A stretch of DNA of 64,000 bases from Mortierella alpina (Eukaryota; Mortierellomycota; Mortierellomycetes; Mortierellales; Mortierellaceae): positions 62,001 through 126,000 of the forward strand of contig JANATF010000007.1 of assembly GCA_029449245.1 (NCBI GenBank). The letters run 5' to 3'. The position numbers were made by a program, and so were the translations under genes. Under the pieces are notes generated by a model that was given only the letters and a program-made list of their open reading frames with translations, did no database searches and had not been told where the DNA came from. This document shows, in pieces, positions 21,986 to 35,400 of the stretch (positions are counted from its first letter, which is position 1; each line of letters opens with the position of its first letter).

Positions 21986-24900
21986 ATGGCAAAGTCAGCT
22001 CTCTATCGCCTCAAGTCCTCCTTGAAGGAGGCCGGGGCCATCGGGCCAAACTCACGAGCCTCGCTCAGCAAAAAGGACAGGAAGAAGGGTCGGCCCACCG
22101 CCGCCAGTGCCAAGAATGACCTCTCCCAAAAGCTGGCCCACATCAAGGAGTCCATGAACCCCTTTGAAATGAAGGTTACCCGCCAAAAGTACGACATTCT
22201 CGGCAGAAAGACCAAGGGCATCGAAGGAAAGCCCACTTTGTCGAAGCAAGTCGGCGAGGAAAACGTAACGTGCTTGCATCCAGTTTTTTTTTCTCTGTTC
22301 CTTGTACAAAAAACAAACCAACTTTCAGGTACTTGAGGCGTCTCTCAGGTTTCCTTATTACTTTTTAACGCCAGTGTTCAAATTGTACATTTCGTCGTCA
22401 TAGCGCCGCAAGACCCTGCTTCAGGAGCTCCAGAAGAAGAACAAAGCCGGAGGAGTGATTGATAAGCGTTTCGGAGAAGATGATCCCAACATGACACCCG
22501 AGGACAAGATGTTGGCGCGTTTCACAAAGGAAAAGCAGAGCAGAGCCAAGGGAGGCGCCATGTTCAACCTTGAGGAAGAGTCTGATCTTACTCATTATGG
22601 TCAGTCCCTCGCCGGTCTGGATGACTTTGACGAGGCAGGCCTCGGATACAGCGACGACGAAGACGAGAACCGAGGAGGCATTGGTGGTGATATCGTCAGC
22701 CACAGCCATTTCGGAGGATTCGACGAGGCCCCCGAGGAGAGAGATGAGGATGGACGCCCCAAAACAAAGGCTGAGGTGATGAAGGAGGTCATTGCAAAGT
22801 CAAAGTTCCACAAGCACGAGCGCCAGAAGGAGAAGGAGGATCTGGACGACATGACCAAGGAGCTGGATGACGAGCTCGATGACATTCGTGGACTTTTGGG
22901 ATTCGCTGACCAGGCTGCAGAGGAGCGTCGTCCCAAGCGCGCTCCCCTTCCATCACAAAAGAGCTCGGCTAACCGAGCCCTGGACCGTATTGCGGATGAG
23001 GAGAAGGAGAGGATTAAGGCGGACCGCGAAAGCGGTATTCTGGACAAGGATTTCGACGACAGCTACGACAAACACATCAGGGAGCTCGCCTTTGACAGAC
23101 GTGCCAAGCCTCAGGATCGCTTGAAGACCGAGGAAGAGATTGCTCAGGAGGAGGTCGAGAAGCTTGAGAAGGCAGAGAAGGCCCGTAAGCGCCGTATGGA
23201 GGGTCTTGACGAGGACGAGGAAGAGAAGGAGGAGAGCGGCTACAAGAAGAGGAGAAAGGCTGTACCGGCTGCAGACGATCTCGATGACGACTTTGTGGTA
23301 GAAGACGACGCAGGTGAATTCGGCCTCGGAACAGGAATGGATGTTCGCGAGGAAGTGTTCAAGGGCGTGAAGCCCGGTAGAATGCCCAGCAAGAAGCGCA
23401 GAACTGTTAAGGTTGATCAGGAGTCGGAGAGCGAGGAGGATGAGAATGACGATGATGACGATGAAGGCGAAGAGGAGGACGATGAGGAAGAAGGCTCTGG
23501 TGATGATGAAGATGATGAAGACGAGGACGATGAGGACGATGAGGAGGAAGGCGACTCGGAGGACGACTTTTCAGATCTGGACATGGAGATGGAGCGCCCT
23601 ACAAAGTCCTCAGGTACAGCAGATGACGAGGATGATATGAACGACATGAGCGCAGCCAAGGCCAAGAAGCCCGCCAAGGGCGAGAAGAAGGCCAAGATCA
23701 ACGCAGAAGCAGCGGCTGCTGCTGCCGAGTTGCCATACACATTCCCATGCCCGACATCACTGACCCACTTCTTGACCATTATCGAGGGTATCGACATGAA
23801 GGATGTCCCCACGGTCGTTCACCGCATCCGCGCCCTTTACCACCCAAAACTCTCGCCTCAGAACAAGGAAAAGATGCAGATCTTTTACCCTATCTTACTC
23901 GACTACATCTTCCAGATCTCGGTGTCGGAGCCCAAGTACCCTACCTCAGCCCTGAACACCCTCGTCCGCCACATCTATGCCATGACCACGCAGCTGGGCG
24001 ATTATGCCACCACATGCGTCCTCGGCTTTTTGGAGGCGTTCGAGACCGAGCTTCAGAAGGACCTTGCATCAGGATCAACATCAGGATTCCCTAAGGGAGA
24101 CAAGTTGACGTTCTTGCGCGTCCTTGGTCAGATCTACTCTACCTCTGATTTCCAGCATCAAGTTATCACGCCAGCCCAGTTCCTGATGAGTCAGTACCTC
24201 GGCCAGTGCCAGGCCACCTCTGTCAAAGACTTGGCTTCGGGATTGATGCTCTGCAACCTGTTCCTGGACTACCAGACCCTGTCCAAGCGCATTGTCCCCG
24301 AGGCCATCAACTTTTTGAGTGCCTCCCTCGTTCATTTGGCGCCCAAGGGTACGTTTTCGGATCTGGACAGTCTGCCCGGCTCCTTCCCTATTCAAGATAT
24401 TGAGTCGCCGACATTGCAGATGACGACCAAGGGGTTGGGATCCGTCAAGGTTGAGCGTCTCTCCATGGATATCTTCAAGATGAAGGAGGTTGCTCTTGAA
24501 AAGAACAGCTACAGGTATGCACGCCTGACACCATTTTTTTGTTGAAAGAAAGTAGCACAATTGGAAGCTGTCATACACGAGGGTGGGTTTACTCACAACG
24601 AACTTTCTTTTAAAATCACACCTCCAGGGTCTCGGTCATGTCAGCAGCAGCAGATCTTTTGCTCAAGTACGCCATCCTCTACGCTTCGACAAGCGCATTC
24701 ACAGAAATGTTCCAAGGCCCCATGGAGTTGTTGAAGACCCTTGCCTCAGTACCGCACTTTTCCACGTCCCTCAAGACACAACTGAACAAGGCTCTGGATC
24801 GTATCGAAAAGCTCAAGTCGTTCTCGTCAGACAGTCGCGCGCCTCTACAGTTGCAGGCCCACAAGCCTGTGCCTATTGCCTCGTATGTCCCCAAGTTCGA

Positions 24901-25183
24901 GGAAGGTTACTCTTTGGACAAGCATTACGATCCGGATGTGGAGCGTTCTCAGGCTCACAAGCTGCAGGTCCAGTACAAGAAGGAGAAGAAGGGAGCTATT
25001 CGGGAACTGAGAAAGGATGCTCAGTTTGTGGCACGCGAGAAGCTGCGCGTCCAGCGCGAGAAGGATACCGAGTACAACGCAAGGATCAAGGGTATCATGA
25101 GCGGACTCGAGGCCGACCAGGGCGAGAAGAATGCAGAGGCCAGGATGAAGAAGGCCAAGAAGATGAAGGGCAAGCGCAATTAG
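21986..25183 (+). CDS. NOP14: Nop14, small-subunit processome factor
   Basis: Nucleolar protein required for 18S rRNA maturation and 40S assembly. Three exons: 21986-22264, 22404-24514 and 24628-25183, in phase, 981 residues. The start is the ATG giving MAKSALYRLKSSLKEAG. Family signatures: NPFEMKVTRQKYDILGRK near residue 60, then RRKTLLQELQKKNKAGGVIDKRFGED and MLARFTKEKQ. A strongly acidic Asp/Glu tract lies near 490-530 (23420-23570), then the helical C-terminal half, and a basic coiled tail (ARMKKAKKMKGKRN). Length fits the family (about 800-1,000). An AATAAAA signal follows the stop by 47 bases. Confidence 0.95.
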
Positions 25184-25229
25184 ATGCTCCTTTCTCCACA
25201 TACACATACACACACGCACACACACCATC

Positions 25230-25236
25230 AATAAAA
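25230..25236 (+). terminator. Polyadenylation signal of NOP14
   Basis: AATAAAA 47 bases after the NOP14 stop codon, preceded by a CA-repeat 3' leader. Confidence 0.5.
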
Positions 25237-26837
25237 CTGAAGACCCATTTTGCATCACTGGATACCTTTATTGACGACTCGAAAAGTTTGTGTTGCTATC
25301 ATCCTTTCGCAGCCATGCTGTTGAGTGAAATGGCTGAGGTTAGTATAGCTTTAGAGTCAGTAGCTGAGCTTGGCTTATTCCAGCGAGAAGATCGATATGC
25401 GCCTGTGCCACCGTTGTTGTCGAAACAACCTTATGGTGCTGACACAAGACGTGATGCAGCCTCCCACGCCCATCGATGAGGAGGTCGTATCATAGGGGCT
25501 GTGCATTGTGGTAACCGTAGTATGTACCGGGGTATAATGTCGCTGCCGCGGGGTGCGTATGTCGAAAACTGAGACCGCCGCACCACCCCTTGGCTCTGTC
25601 AAGTCGTACCGCCCTACAGGATACACAACGCCCTTGACAATCTCCCTTCGTCGCCCGCAGTCGATTGGGTTTACTCTTGTACTATGATCTATCTGTCAAT
25701 TCTTGGAATATGTGATTCTTGCATTCGTCGCGACTAAAATACTCCTTATCAGACTCTTCACGAGCTCCCTGAGTCTTGCCTCTTTTGTCCCGATCTTTTC
25801 AACAGAACACACCCATTCTCGAATGGCGAGTGAGATGAGCCCAACCTTCAGGGTCGCTACCTCATCTCGAATTGTAAGACGTTAGGTTGGTCCAGCCCGT
25901 CACTGGTATCAATGATATCAAAAAAAAACGGTGTGTGCTCTGATCTAAATTTGACCAGCGCCCTTCCCCTCCATTGTGAAGATGAGGTCGAATGCTAAGG
26001 TCTCATCGTTATTGGAGGTTGAGCAGCAGGGGTTTTGTGCACTCTGTCACACGAATGCAGGCGCGTTTTTCTTTGTCAAACCTGCTCGTCCTTGGCTAAT
26101 AGTTACTTGTCCGTGCACCGCCTTTGCGATGCGAAACTCGTCGGTCTGTCTGGTACTGGTGCTTTCTCCACGATCGCTAGGGTGACTATACAGCATGCTA
26201 ATCCTATTGGGGTGACGCTCGGGTCGATACCAACTGCTGTCACGGCGCTTGCCATTCATGTGTATGGTTGTCTATGCCCAGTTACAGGAGGATGTGTCCT
26301 TAACATCTTGAGGCACCGCTCTTGCGAGTGTTAAACCTCCACTCCTTATGATAGTTGAGGGGGACTCACTTGAATAAAAGAACTGGGTCAGATCCCCGAG
26401 TCCGAGTCATTGGAAAGGTGATTCTCATGGGGTGGGGGCATTGTCAACAACAGAGGAGTACAAAAGTGGAATTGGTCGTTGAAGTGAGCCGTTGATATGT
26501 ACTGATGCTAGACCTGAACGGCCAACTCATCTTGTAAGCTCTTTCAGTTCCTGCTATGAGCTGCGTTGATGATCTGATCGCGTACTTCAGCTGCCAGACG
26601 TGCTCGTTTTATTTTCAATTATGCAGCTTTCAATACGCTGCACGCGGTTAAAGCTACCCCAGTCTTACACAGAATCCCCGCCCTAATCAATAGTCATCTC
26701 CACACGACCATCATTGTGCTTGCAGAGATGCAAAATACTGGTGTTTGTCAAAGCAAACGAACTTTATGAACATGATAGAATACAATGTATGATACAGGCG
26801 ATAGCCAAGACCTTCCTCATCCTCCTCTTCTTTTCCT
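25237..26837. other. Intergenic, no gene recognised
   Basis: 1.6 kb between the convergent 3' ends of NOP14 and the CRAL-TRIO gene. Frames are under 100 codons, overlapping and without features. Nothing else seen. Confidence 0.5.
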
Positions 26838-28892
26838 TCAAAGCAAAAGCTCTTCGCCATCGCCAACGACCGTCAGCACCTTAACGGCAGTCGCTGCAAT
26901 CAGCTGCCAGACCTCGCCGCGAAGCATGATGAGGGCCATGACCCAGTACATGAGCGTCTTCATATCCGTGCGTAGCATCTTATCCGCACAAGACTTGACC
27001 ACTCGAACGACCTTCTGTCTGGCACCTTGCTGAGTCGCCGCAACTCGCATGAAAATCGAGTTTGACCGGAGAATCAGGCGATAGAATAGACCCCCGCGCG
27101 GGTTTTTGGGGTCGCTTCCCGAAAGCCGGCTGATGGACGTCCTGTCCTTGCGTGAGAGTGGGTACTGGGTTGGTAAGTCCGACTGGATCGAGGGTGTGAT
27201 CATGAATGAAGGGATGTGAGCAGTCGATTTGGAGTGACTCAGAAGCGGCGCCTTCATGGGGATCGACTTTGTAGTATTAGTGATGGGAGTGGTATTAGTG
27301 GTGTGAGGGTGAGTGCTGTTGAGGTCGATGAAAGGAACAGAGTTTGAGCGGGTCCTAAGAGTTGCAGGCCGAACAACGGCAAGGCGGCTGTTGTGTGCGT
27401 GGTTGTGGCCCGAGGACGGTGGTGCCATGGGCATCATAGGTGTCATGGACAGGAAATTAATACCCTCGTGCGGGCGAAGTCCCGGGCTGTGGTGCGGAGA
27501 GGATGAACTGGCGTCGTAATAGATAGAGTCGCACGAGTTGACCCGGCTGAGCGAGGAGGTCGGTGTTCCTGGCTGGAGCGTAAGCATCGGGTAGCCAAAG
27601 TAATGGAATGCCTCGCATGTCTCCGAGTCGTACTGATAGGGATCCAGTCCACCAAAGTCTGAACGGACAGTAAGAAAAAGTGGTCAGGCGATTGCTTGTT
27701 CCTTGTCTTTTCGTGTAAGATCGGGTCGCATGTCCTTTAGCGCTCTTTAAAGTTGTTTAGACTTACCAGTTGAGAGCTCTTCAAGGTCAAAATGCTCCTG
27801 GAGCTCGTCGACAGACGATGGAAAGGAGACCCGTGCGCGGGCGGTTTCCGGGAGAGCACGTTTCAACATTTGCCAGATCCCACCAAAGACCCAGCTATAG
27901 TTCAGCACGTACACTAGAATGGAGATAAGGGGGGAGCACCGTAAAGAGACAGCGACGAGGGTCAGTATTCGTGGTACGAGTCTGCGCATGTCTGTGCTCG
28001 GGTGGTGTGCATTAAAAACAAAAAAAGCCTTTCATCCTCGACTATTTTTAAGTCCTGCATGGCCCTGCAAAGAGGGTGTATCCTGCATGCATCATTTGTG
28101 TTGTCGTTAACTCATCTGTCCTGTCGACCGACATTTTGTTGTTTTGCGAGTGTTTGTGGTTGCGACAATTCGGCCGTTGAGCACAACAAAATACAAGATA
28201 CAACAACAGAAAATAAAAAAAGAGGTGGAGACATGGCAAGAGGCTGTACCTTGGGCAATGCAGCTGGGATAGCGATGCTTGAGCAGCTCAATGGTGTATG
28301 TGATCAGCTGGTGGTCCAGATCCGAAACTGAGGCACCCTGGAGGTCGAGGATGAGCGTTGCCTGGAGAGCATGTTCCTCTGGGGGTTGACGGCGGCTTGA
28401 TTCCCAGAGGAGCTTGCGCGTGCACTCGAGCACAAAGATGATGTATTGCTTGTATTCCAGAAATCGGTCCTTTTCCTCGCCCTCAAGCTCGCCCTCGTCC
28501 GAATACTCTTGCTGGGGGGCGGGGATGTACTTGCCCAGGCGGATGGTGATCAGAGGATGTCCATAACGATCCTGTCCTCGGAGCTGGACCAGCCCGTTGA
28601 GCCAGAGCGGGTTTTCTTCCAGATCTCTGGGTGTGATGCGATCGCATTTGGATCCTATCCTCCAGGCAACGTTGGCCTCGACCAGGTTGTATGCCTCTGG
28701 CAGGACGTAGTTGGCCTTTTTGAGGAAACGGAAGAGGGTGATGCGGTCGTTGAGATAGCTGGTGGCGGCATCGTGGTCTGGATGCTGAAGAGGGTATTGT
28801 TGCTGGACAAGGTGCTGCAGCTCGGTGACCTGCTGGATGTGCTCCTGGTAGAACTCCAGGAGCCCGGATGTTGTTCTCTCGGCAGAGTTCAT
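26838..28892 (-). CDS. CRAL-TRIO (Sec14-like) lipid-binding protein with C-terminal membrane anchor
   Basis: Probable phospholipid-transfer protein tethered to a membrane. Three exons: 28892-28250, 27913-27767 and 27658-26838, with in-phase GT...AG junctions, 536 residues. The N-terminal CRAL-TRIO-N helices include LFRFLKKANYVLPEAYNLVE. The lipid pocket follows: YGHPLITIRLGKYIP, then IIFVLECTRKLLW, ATLILDLQGASVSDLD, and VYVLNYSWVFGGIWQMLKRALP after the first intron. A long Ser/Pro/His-rich linker (about 275-440) leads to a C-terminal hydrophobic segment, MKTLMYWVMALIMLRGEVW, and a short tail. This layout recalls MOSPD2-type proteins but no MSP domain is visible. Divergent from the NDUFA4-like gene. 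Confidence 0.82.
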
Positions 28893-29220
28893 GGTTCACA
28901 AGCGGAGAGCTGTGTTTTTGTTGTCTTCACGCGTGTGTGTGTGGGTTGGGACAATGGAGAAAACGAAAAGTCCGAAAACTGTGGAGGCAGGCGGCAATGA
29001 ATGACACCTGCAAGTGGAGCACGGGATACAAGAGAATGAGACTGGTCGGGAAATATATTTAGACGACAACAAAGGATCAATGAAAAAAAAAGGCTAATGT
29101 CGACGGCAGAAGGATGCTCCAGCACAAGGGGACTCTGTGGGGCAACGCGATGGAGATGGACTGCAGAGGAGACAAACAGACGGGCGGAGTGGAAAAACGA
29201 AGAGGAGAGGCACAGAGAGA

Positions 29221-29227
<7 letters not shown>

Positions 29228-29273
<46 letters not shown>
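29228..29273 (+). repeat. (GA)n microsatellite
   Basis: About 22 uninterrupted GA units, followed by imperfect purine-rich sequence. Confidence 0.95.
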
Positions 29274-29278
<5 letters not shown>

Positions 29279-30678
29279 CGAGGTGTGGGACGAGAAGGCA
29301 AATGAAGGTCTATGCAGAGAGAGGAGAGGAGATGCAGAGAATAGCAGGAAAAGGAAACAAAAGAGAAGAGAAGAGAGGAGGAGAGAAGACGAGAGCGAGA
29401 GTGGGATTTGGAGGGAACACAAAGCAGCGCAAAGGGAGTGGAGTGCGGACAAGGAGGCAAAGGGAGGCACGCACACAACGTCATGTTTTGACTCTCCAAG
29501 CGTGCTATAGCACTTTCACATGCCATTTGCTGCCACCCCCCGTTTGCCTTGCGGGCCAGGGAAAACCATGTCTTGTTGTTACACTGGGCTGCAAACCTAC
29601 TTTTGTCCCTCCCCGCTGCCCGCTCACCCACAGCGTGGCATTCGGCGTGGCATTCGGCGTGGCGCCTGGCTCCCCTCTTCCTCGTGGGACCAGCTCCAGC
29701 AGAGCCCTCGCTCGCTCACAGTCATCGGCCTCAGCTATCAACTGTAATACATCCTCGTAATCTCACGCCCACGCCTTGTTTTTTTTTTGCGGGCCATCTC
29801 TTATGCACACACGCGCGTGCGTGCGCACAAACAACATGCATTTGTCCTTTCATAGACTCAAACACCTGTTTCATGGTGTGGCAAAGATGGCATAGATGGG
29901 CGTGAGATCCAGTCGGTCAATTGTGCATCATTGACGGCATAGTGTTGTTCCGGCCAGGGCATCACGCAAGGTTTTCTCGAACTATTTGTACAAACCAGCG
30001 ACTATCGTATCTTGACTACGGAGACTTGGGCTTGCTGTCTGCAAGCATCAAGTCCCTTTCTTGTGTCAGACATATCCTTGAAAATACGAGTAGCAAGCTC
30101 ACCATGCGACAATCCTTGGGATTTAAGCCAAGGATCGCAAAAGATCTCCCCCTTTTTGAGGAGATGTGGCTAACGTACCGATCTACTGTTGCTCAGTCGC
30201 TGATTGTCCTTGCCTTTTTCAGACACTCAGGACCTAAAGCCGGCAGAACCGATTCTTACCGAGCCATGCAGCGCAGCAGCTGGGTCAGCGAGACGATTCC
30301 GGTGCACCCGTTCAAGGCAGGTAGGCGGAATATGAACGGCATCCTTGAATGAACCAGACATCCAGTAGTGCTGTGTGGAGATCCGCTCACGTACATGTAC
30401 GTGCACGTGGCCATGGGGCATGCAAATGAAAACACTGAGCCTGATTCGATCGCCAGAAACCGCACGTTGTGGATGAGTGAAACTGAACAAAGGGAAAGAG
30501 GCAGAACCGCCTCCCCTCACATTACAGCAACTCGCCGACATGCAACGGAGAAAAGGCCCTTCCTCGGAGAGTGCAAGATGTCATTCTCTGGGGTAGAGCA
30601 GCGGCCAATTGCCATATTGCCTGCGAGGACCTGGACTATTTTCTGTGTCTATCTTTGACATTCATTCTCCGCACTTGG

Positions 30679-30685
30679 TATAAAG
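30679..30685 (+). promoter_or_regulatory. Possible TATA box of the NDUFA4-like gene
   Basis: TATAAAG 87 bases before the ATG, followed by a pyrimidine-rich leader, an arrangement common for highly expressed fungal genes. Confidence 0.4.
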
Positions 30686-30771
30686 CTCGAGTTGACCGTT
30701 TTCGCTGCCGTTTTTTTTTTTTCTCTTCCGTTTTTTCCTCAACCCCTCCACTCTCCACTCTCTCCATCATC

Positions 30772-31450
30772 ATGTCCGCTGCTTCCCAAGCCGTCAAGAA
30801 GGCTCCCACCTTCTTCCAGACCTGGTTCCGTGTCGAGGTCATTCCCATCTACGCTGTCCTCGGCGTTGCATGCGGTGGTGCCGGTAAGTTACCTCCCCTC
30901 GTCTCAGTCTCTCGCAGCCTCATTCGTCCTCTCTATACCTCTCGATATATCCTCGACTACCCATCGTATCGTCGACGAATTGATCTGCTGTGTATCATGG
31001 ACAGGTCTCACTTTTCAACACCCTTGTTGGGCACAGCACCGTCTGTGCTCAGTGTGTTTGTGCATTGGACAGTGCTTCAAACTTGTTCCTGAATTTTCCA
31101 TTCCTTGCAATCGAGGTCAAGGAATAACTCGGATCGAAAATTTTTCAGTGCACCCCGTCTATTTTTATTGTTATCGGAAAGGAAATGCGCCCAACAGAAC
31201 AACAGACTGCATCAACAGAACACAGCAAAGAAACGAACATGGTTCGCTAACGCATCCCCCATTCCTCGGGTCGTCCTCTCTTGACATAGCCTGGTACGTT
31301 ACCCGTCTTGCCCGTGGCCCGGATGTCACCTGGGACCGCAAGAACAACCCCCACCCTTGGTTGAACATTGACCAGGAGACTCAGCTCAAGCTGATGACCG
31401 TCAAGGAGAACCAGGGCTTCACCAAGACCTACTCCCGCGATCGTCTGTAA
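30772..31450 (+). CDS. NDUFA4/MLRQ-like respiratory chain subunit
   Basis: Small mitochondrial inner-membrane protein associated with the respiratory chain (complex I by historic naming, cytochrome oxidase in mammals). Two exons, 30772-30883 and 31290-31450, join GCC G|CC TGG in phase for 90 residues. The single hydrophobic segment is VIPIYAVLGVACGGAAWYV. It is followed by the family motif RLARGPDVTWDRKNNPHPW, close to NPDVxWxRxNNPEPW in animals. The intron of 406 bp is the longest of the well-defined introns in the window. The N-terminus (MSAASQAVKKAPTFFQTW) is basic and suited to mitochondrial import. Confidence 0.87.
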
Positions 31451-32433
31451 AGAGACCTTGGCTTCTCTTCATTTCAGCACACTAGACTTTAAAAGAAAAT
31501 CATTCGGGAGTTTTTTTGGGTCCTCAAGAGTCTTCGTTGAGGCTGTTGGACGAAACTGGCAATTGGATGTTGAGGCGCTTTATGAGAAGGAGAGATGGTT
31601 CACTCTACCTCTATCCTCTTGGATCAATATCATTACGACCTTGATCAAGCCGAATGAGAACGAACAGGATGCCGAGTACCGCCGGACCAACTCTTTCCCG
31701 CTTATCACCTCCACGCCATCTGTCAGCCAAGTCAGCTTCTACCTAGAGCAAAAAAACAGCTAATTCGACCTCTTTTGGCCCTCCAGACTCCCACCCAAAA
31801 ACATATTTGATCCTTATAGAACCTGTACTTTTACACCGGTCTTTGTTAACAATAAAATCATGCTTGCCCTGCAGGAAGCGTAAAAAAAAGGCAGCGCGAT
31901 ATGAGTGTCATTGTACAGATTGAAACAGTGGGACAGAGGTGCTCGGATAATGAGATGGTGCAAGTGGATGAGGGGGGATGAGGGGGGATGAGGAATAGAT
32001 GATTGGCTTGACATGCCCAGCATGAAGACTAATAGTTTTGACACGGTGTCCCCAGCGAGAGGTTTTTTGGGAACACTGGATGGTATCAGCTCAATGGGTC
32101 TGTCAGCGGACTTTGCAACGAGCCCCAAAGTAAGTCACCGCAGGAGCGAGCTATGCCTCACTACAAAGTCTGCTCGTCTCCCGGAGCTGCTTCTTGCTGG
32201 TGTAGTACGATATCGAGTAATGGGAGTCAACATATTGGCTCAGGGACACACACACATGTATAGCGCTATTACGGCGAAAAGACGTCACTTAAACTCGCAA
32301 CCTCTGCTCGCCCATTCTCTCTTCATTCATTCCTCTCTGCCGCCTTCTTTGCTTTCCCCCTACTTCTCCCCCCATCCTTTTCTTCCTCACTCACTCCCTC
32401 ATTCACTCCCTCATTCACTTTTGTATATAGTCA
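31451..32433. other. Intergenic, no gene
   Basis: No supported gene. A 101-codon frame follows the NDUFA4 stop (31458-31763) but shows no similarity or splice partner. A GAGGGGGGAT tandem lies at about 31970-31992, and TC-rich leader sequence with TCACTCCCTCAT repeats at about 32390-32420 before the TPS start. Confidence 0.45.
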
Positions 32434-35400
32434 ATGTCTCTTGTCGGATCCCAATCGCAGCAGCCAGAGAGCAGCGGCGGCAGCGCCAACGACGACCTCC
32501 GGCTGCTAGTCGTCTCGAACCGACTGCCCGTGACGATCACCAAGGATGCAGAGGGCGCCTACCAGTACAAGATGTCTTCCGGCGGGCTGGTCTCTGCGCT
32601 CTCTGGCCTCAAGCGTATGATGAAGTTTACGTGGATCGGATGGCCAGGAATCAACATCCCAGAGGAGGATCGCGCCCTTGTCCAGAAGGAGCTGCTTGAG
32701 AAACACTCTTGCTTGCCTGTCTTTATCGACGACGAGATTGCTGACATGCACTACAACGGATTTTCCAACAGGTTAGAATCCCTCTTATGGGCAGTACTGG
32801 ACAGCTGAGGCAACATGTCTGTAGACATCTGCTCCTCGAAAAGACACGGATACGGTGCTAACGAACTACAAACTTTCTTGTTACCGCCTTCGATCTTTTT
32901 CCTGATTATGAATTCTTAGCATCCTCTGGCCACTTTTCCACTACCACCCTGGTGAGATCTCGTTTAACGAAGAGGATTGGGGTGCATATCAGCAGGCCAA
33001 CACGTTGTTTGCAAAGGCTATCACAGAGATTGTTCGCGAAGGCGATCTGGTCTGGGTTCAGGACTACCATCTCATGCTGCTGCCCCGGCTATTGCGAGAG
33101 GAGGTCAACAACCAGCGTGAAAGTGATCAGCCCGTCAAGAATATCAAGATTGGATTCTTCTTGCATACGCCGTTCCCCAGCAGTGAGGTCTACAGGTAAA
33201 CTCAAATCGCGCATACGCTCTCGTCATTCCCATGCGCCTCTTACCAAATTTCCACACCGTATCGCTCGCTACACACAAGGCATTACAACACACACACACA
33301 CAACCCAGCATGTCTGCCGCTGTGTTCTTTCTTACAAGAGTCAGGCTTTGATGCAACCTTATCCTCGACTTGAGCAGCACGATTTGCTCATGAGCAGTCG
33401 AATCTATGACGTCAATTCCTGTCCCACCCCCCTTTTTCCCTTATCATGCCAGGCTGTTATCGTGCATTGGGTCGCCCACTAATACAACATTCCCGCACCA
33501 TAGAATTCTGCCTGTGCGCAAAGAGATCCTGCTCGGGGTCCTGAACTCGGATCTGATTGGCTTCCACACCTACGACTATGCGCGCCACTTCCTCTCCTCC
33601 TGCACCCGCATCCTCGGCCTCTCCACCATGCCCAACGGCGTTGACTTTGAGGGCCGCTATGCGCACGTCGGCACCTTCCCCATCGGCATCGACCCCGAGA
33701 AGTTTGCAGAGGGCCTCAAGGAGCCCTCGGTCATCAATCGCATCCAGTCTCTGCGCGAGAAATTCAAAGGCGTCAAGCTGATCGTCGGCGTCGATCGTCT
33801 GGATTACATCAAAGGTGTCCCCCAGAAGCTGCATGCCCTGGAAGTCTTTTTGTCCGAGCACCCAGAGTGGATTGGCAAGGTTGTCCTTGTCCAGGTCGCC
33901 GTCCCCTCTCGACAGGATGTAGAGGAGTACCAAAACCTGCGTGCAGTAGTCAATGAGCTGGTTGGCCGCATCAATGGCATGTACGGCACCATTGAGTTCC
34001 AGCCCATCCACTTTCTGCATAAATCTGTCAACTTTGAAGAGTTGGTGGCCCTCTATGCAGTGTCGGATGTCTGCTTGATCTCAAGCACGCGCGACGGAAT
34101 GAATCTCGTGAGCTACGAGTACATTTGCTGTCAACAAGAGAACCACGGTACGATGATTCTGAGTGAGTTCGCAGGAGCTGCCCAGAGTTTGAACGGTAAG
34201 AGTTGATCACTTCACTGCTTTCTTGGCTATGAACATTCTTATGATCCACTGTGACCAACTCTATTTTGACTCATCACTGCATAGGCTCTATCATTGTCAA
34301 CCCTTGGAACACGGGCGAGCTTGCCGATGCCATTTACGAGGCCGTTACAATGCCCGAGGACACGAGAAAGAGCAATCACCAAAAGCTCTTTAGATATGTC
34401 ACAAAATACACAGCTGCCTACTGGGGTTTGAGCTTTGTCAATGAGCTGAGAAGAGTATCTGAGGAATTCGACCACCGCATGGCTTTGCCCAAGTTGACCA
34501 TCCAGCACGTCCAGCAAGCCCGCAGTCACTCGACCAAGGCAAAGGTCGTCTTCTTTGATTATGACGGTACCTTGACCGCCACACACAAGCTTCCCGAGTT
34601 TGGTACGTATCTGTTGTTGGTGCTTGTGCCTTAAGCCAGATACGTTGATTAATGTTCGTCTGTCTGACTGAGCGCGTTCTCGATTGACGCATTTTCATAG
34701 CCAACCCTGCCAGCCACATTATCCACAACCTGCAAGCCCTTGCGGCCCAGCCCAACACATATGTTTACATTCTCTCTGGTCGTGACAGGAAGCATCTGGA
34801 TTCCTGGTTTGGTGAATGTGGCGTAGGACTTTCGGCCGAACACGGCTGCTTCTACAAACACCCTGAGGGTGTTGCCAAGGCCATCAAAGCCATTCGATCG
34901 GAGATGCCCACCTCTAATGCTCAGGAACCAGCCAAGCTGGTCAAGGATGCCGGCAATGGCTGGTTCCGATCTGTCGATCAGGTGGACGCCAGCTGGCGCG
35001 AAACGATCCGGCCTCTCTTTAAGCACTACACGGAACGCACCCCAGGAAGTTTTATTGAGGAGAAGGAGATCAACATGACCTGGCACTATCGTGAGGCAGA
35101 TCCAGAGTTTGGAACGTGGCAGGCAACAGAGCTTCAAGTTAACCTGGAGAAGCTGTTGGCGCACATGGCTCTCTCCATTATCCTGGGTAACAAGACGCTG
35201 GAATTGAGACCAAGCAGCATTGACAAGTCAACAAGCGTCAAGGCAATTCTCAAGGACATTCAAGCGGATGTTGGCCCTGTGGACTTTATCCTGTGCGTGG
35301 GTGATGGAAAGACGGACGAGGCTGTATTCTCTTGTCTCGGAAACGAGAGCATTGTGGGGCCCGATGTGGAAGATGTGATTACATGCACAGTTGGACAGAA

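Larger units (their letters stand above)
28893..30771. other. Divergent intergenic region with GA microsatellite
   Basis: 1.9 kb between the divergent CRAL-TRIO and NDUFA4-like genes. It holds a GA microsatellite, a purine-rich tract up to about 29460, a small tandem (three copies of GGCGTGGCATTC-like sequence at about 29633-29662) and CT-rich leader sequence at 30719-30770. The long frames through the GA tract are composition artefacts. Confidence 0.5.

Noticed and set aside
23417-23812. Ser-rich minus-strand frame inside NOP14
   Set aside because: Antisense shadow of the acidic Asp/Glu codons of Nop14.
29077-29631. Long frames on both strands across the GA microsatellite
   Set aside because: Low-complexity Ser/Leu or Arg/Glu products caused by purine/pyrimidine bias.
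31458-31763. 101-codon frame just after the NDUFA4-like stop
   Set aside because: Lies in the expected 3' UTR, no recognisable domain or splice partner; possible but unsupported.
33457-34020. 187-codon minus-strand frame within the trehalose gene
   Set aside because: Antisense shadow; the sense strand carries an unmistakable GT20 domain.
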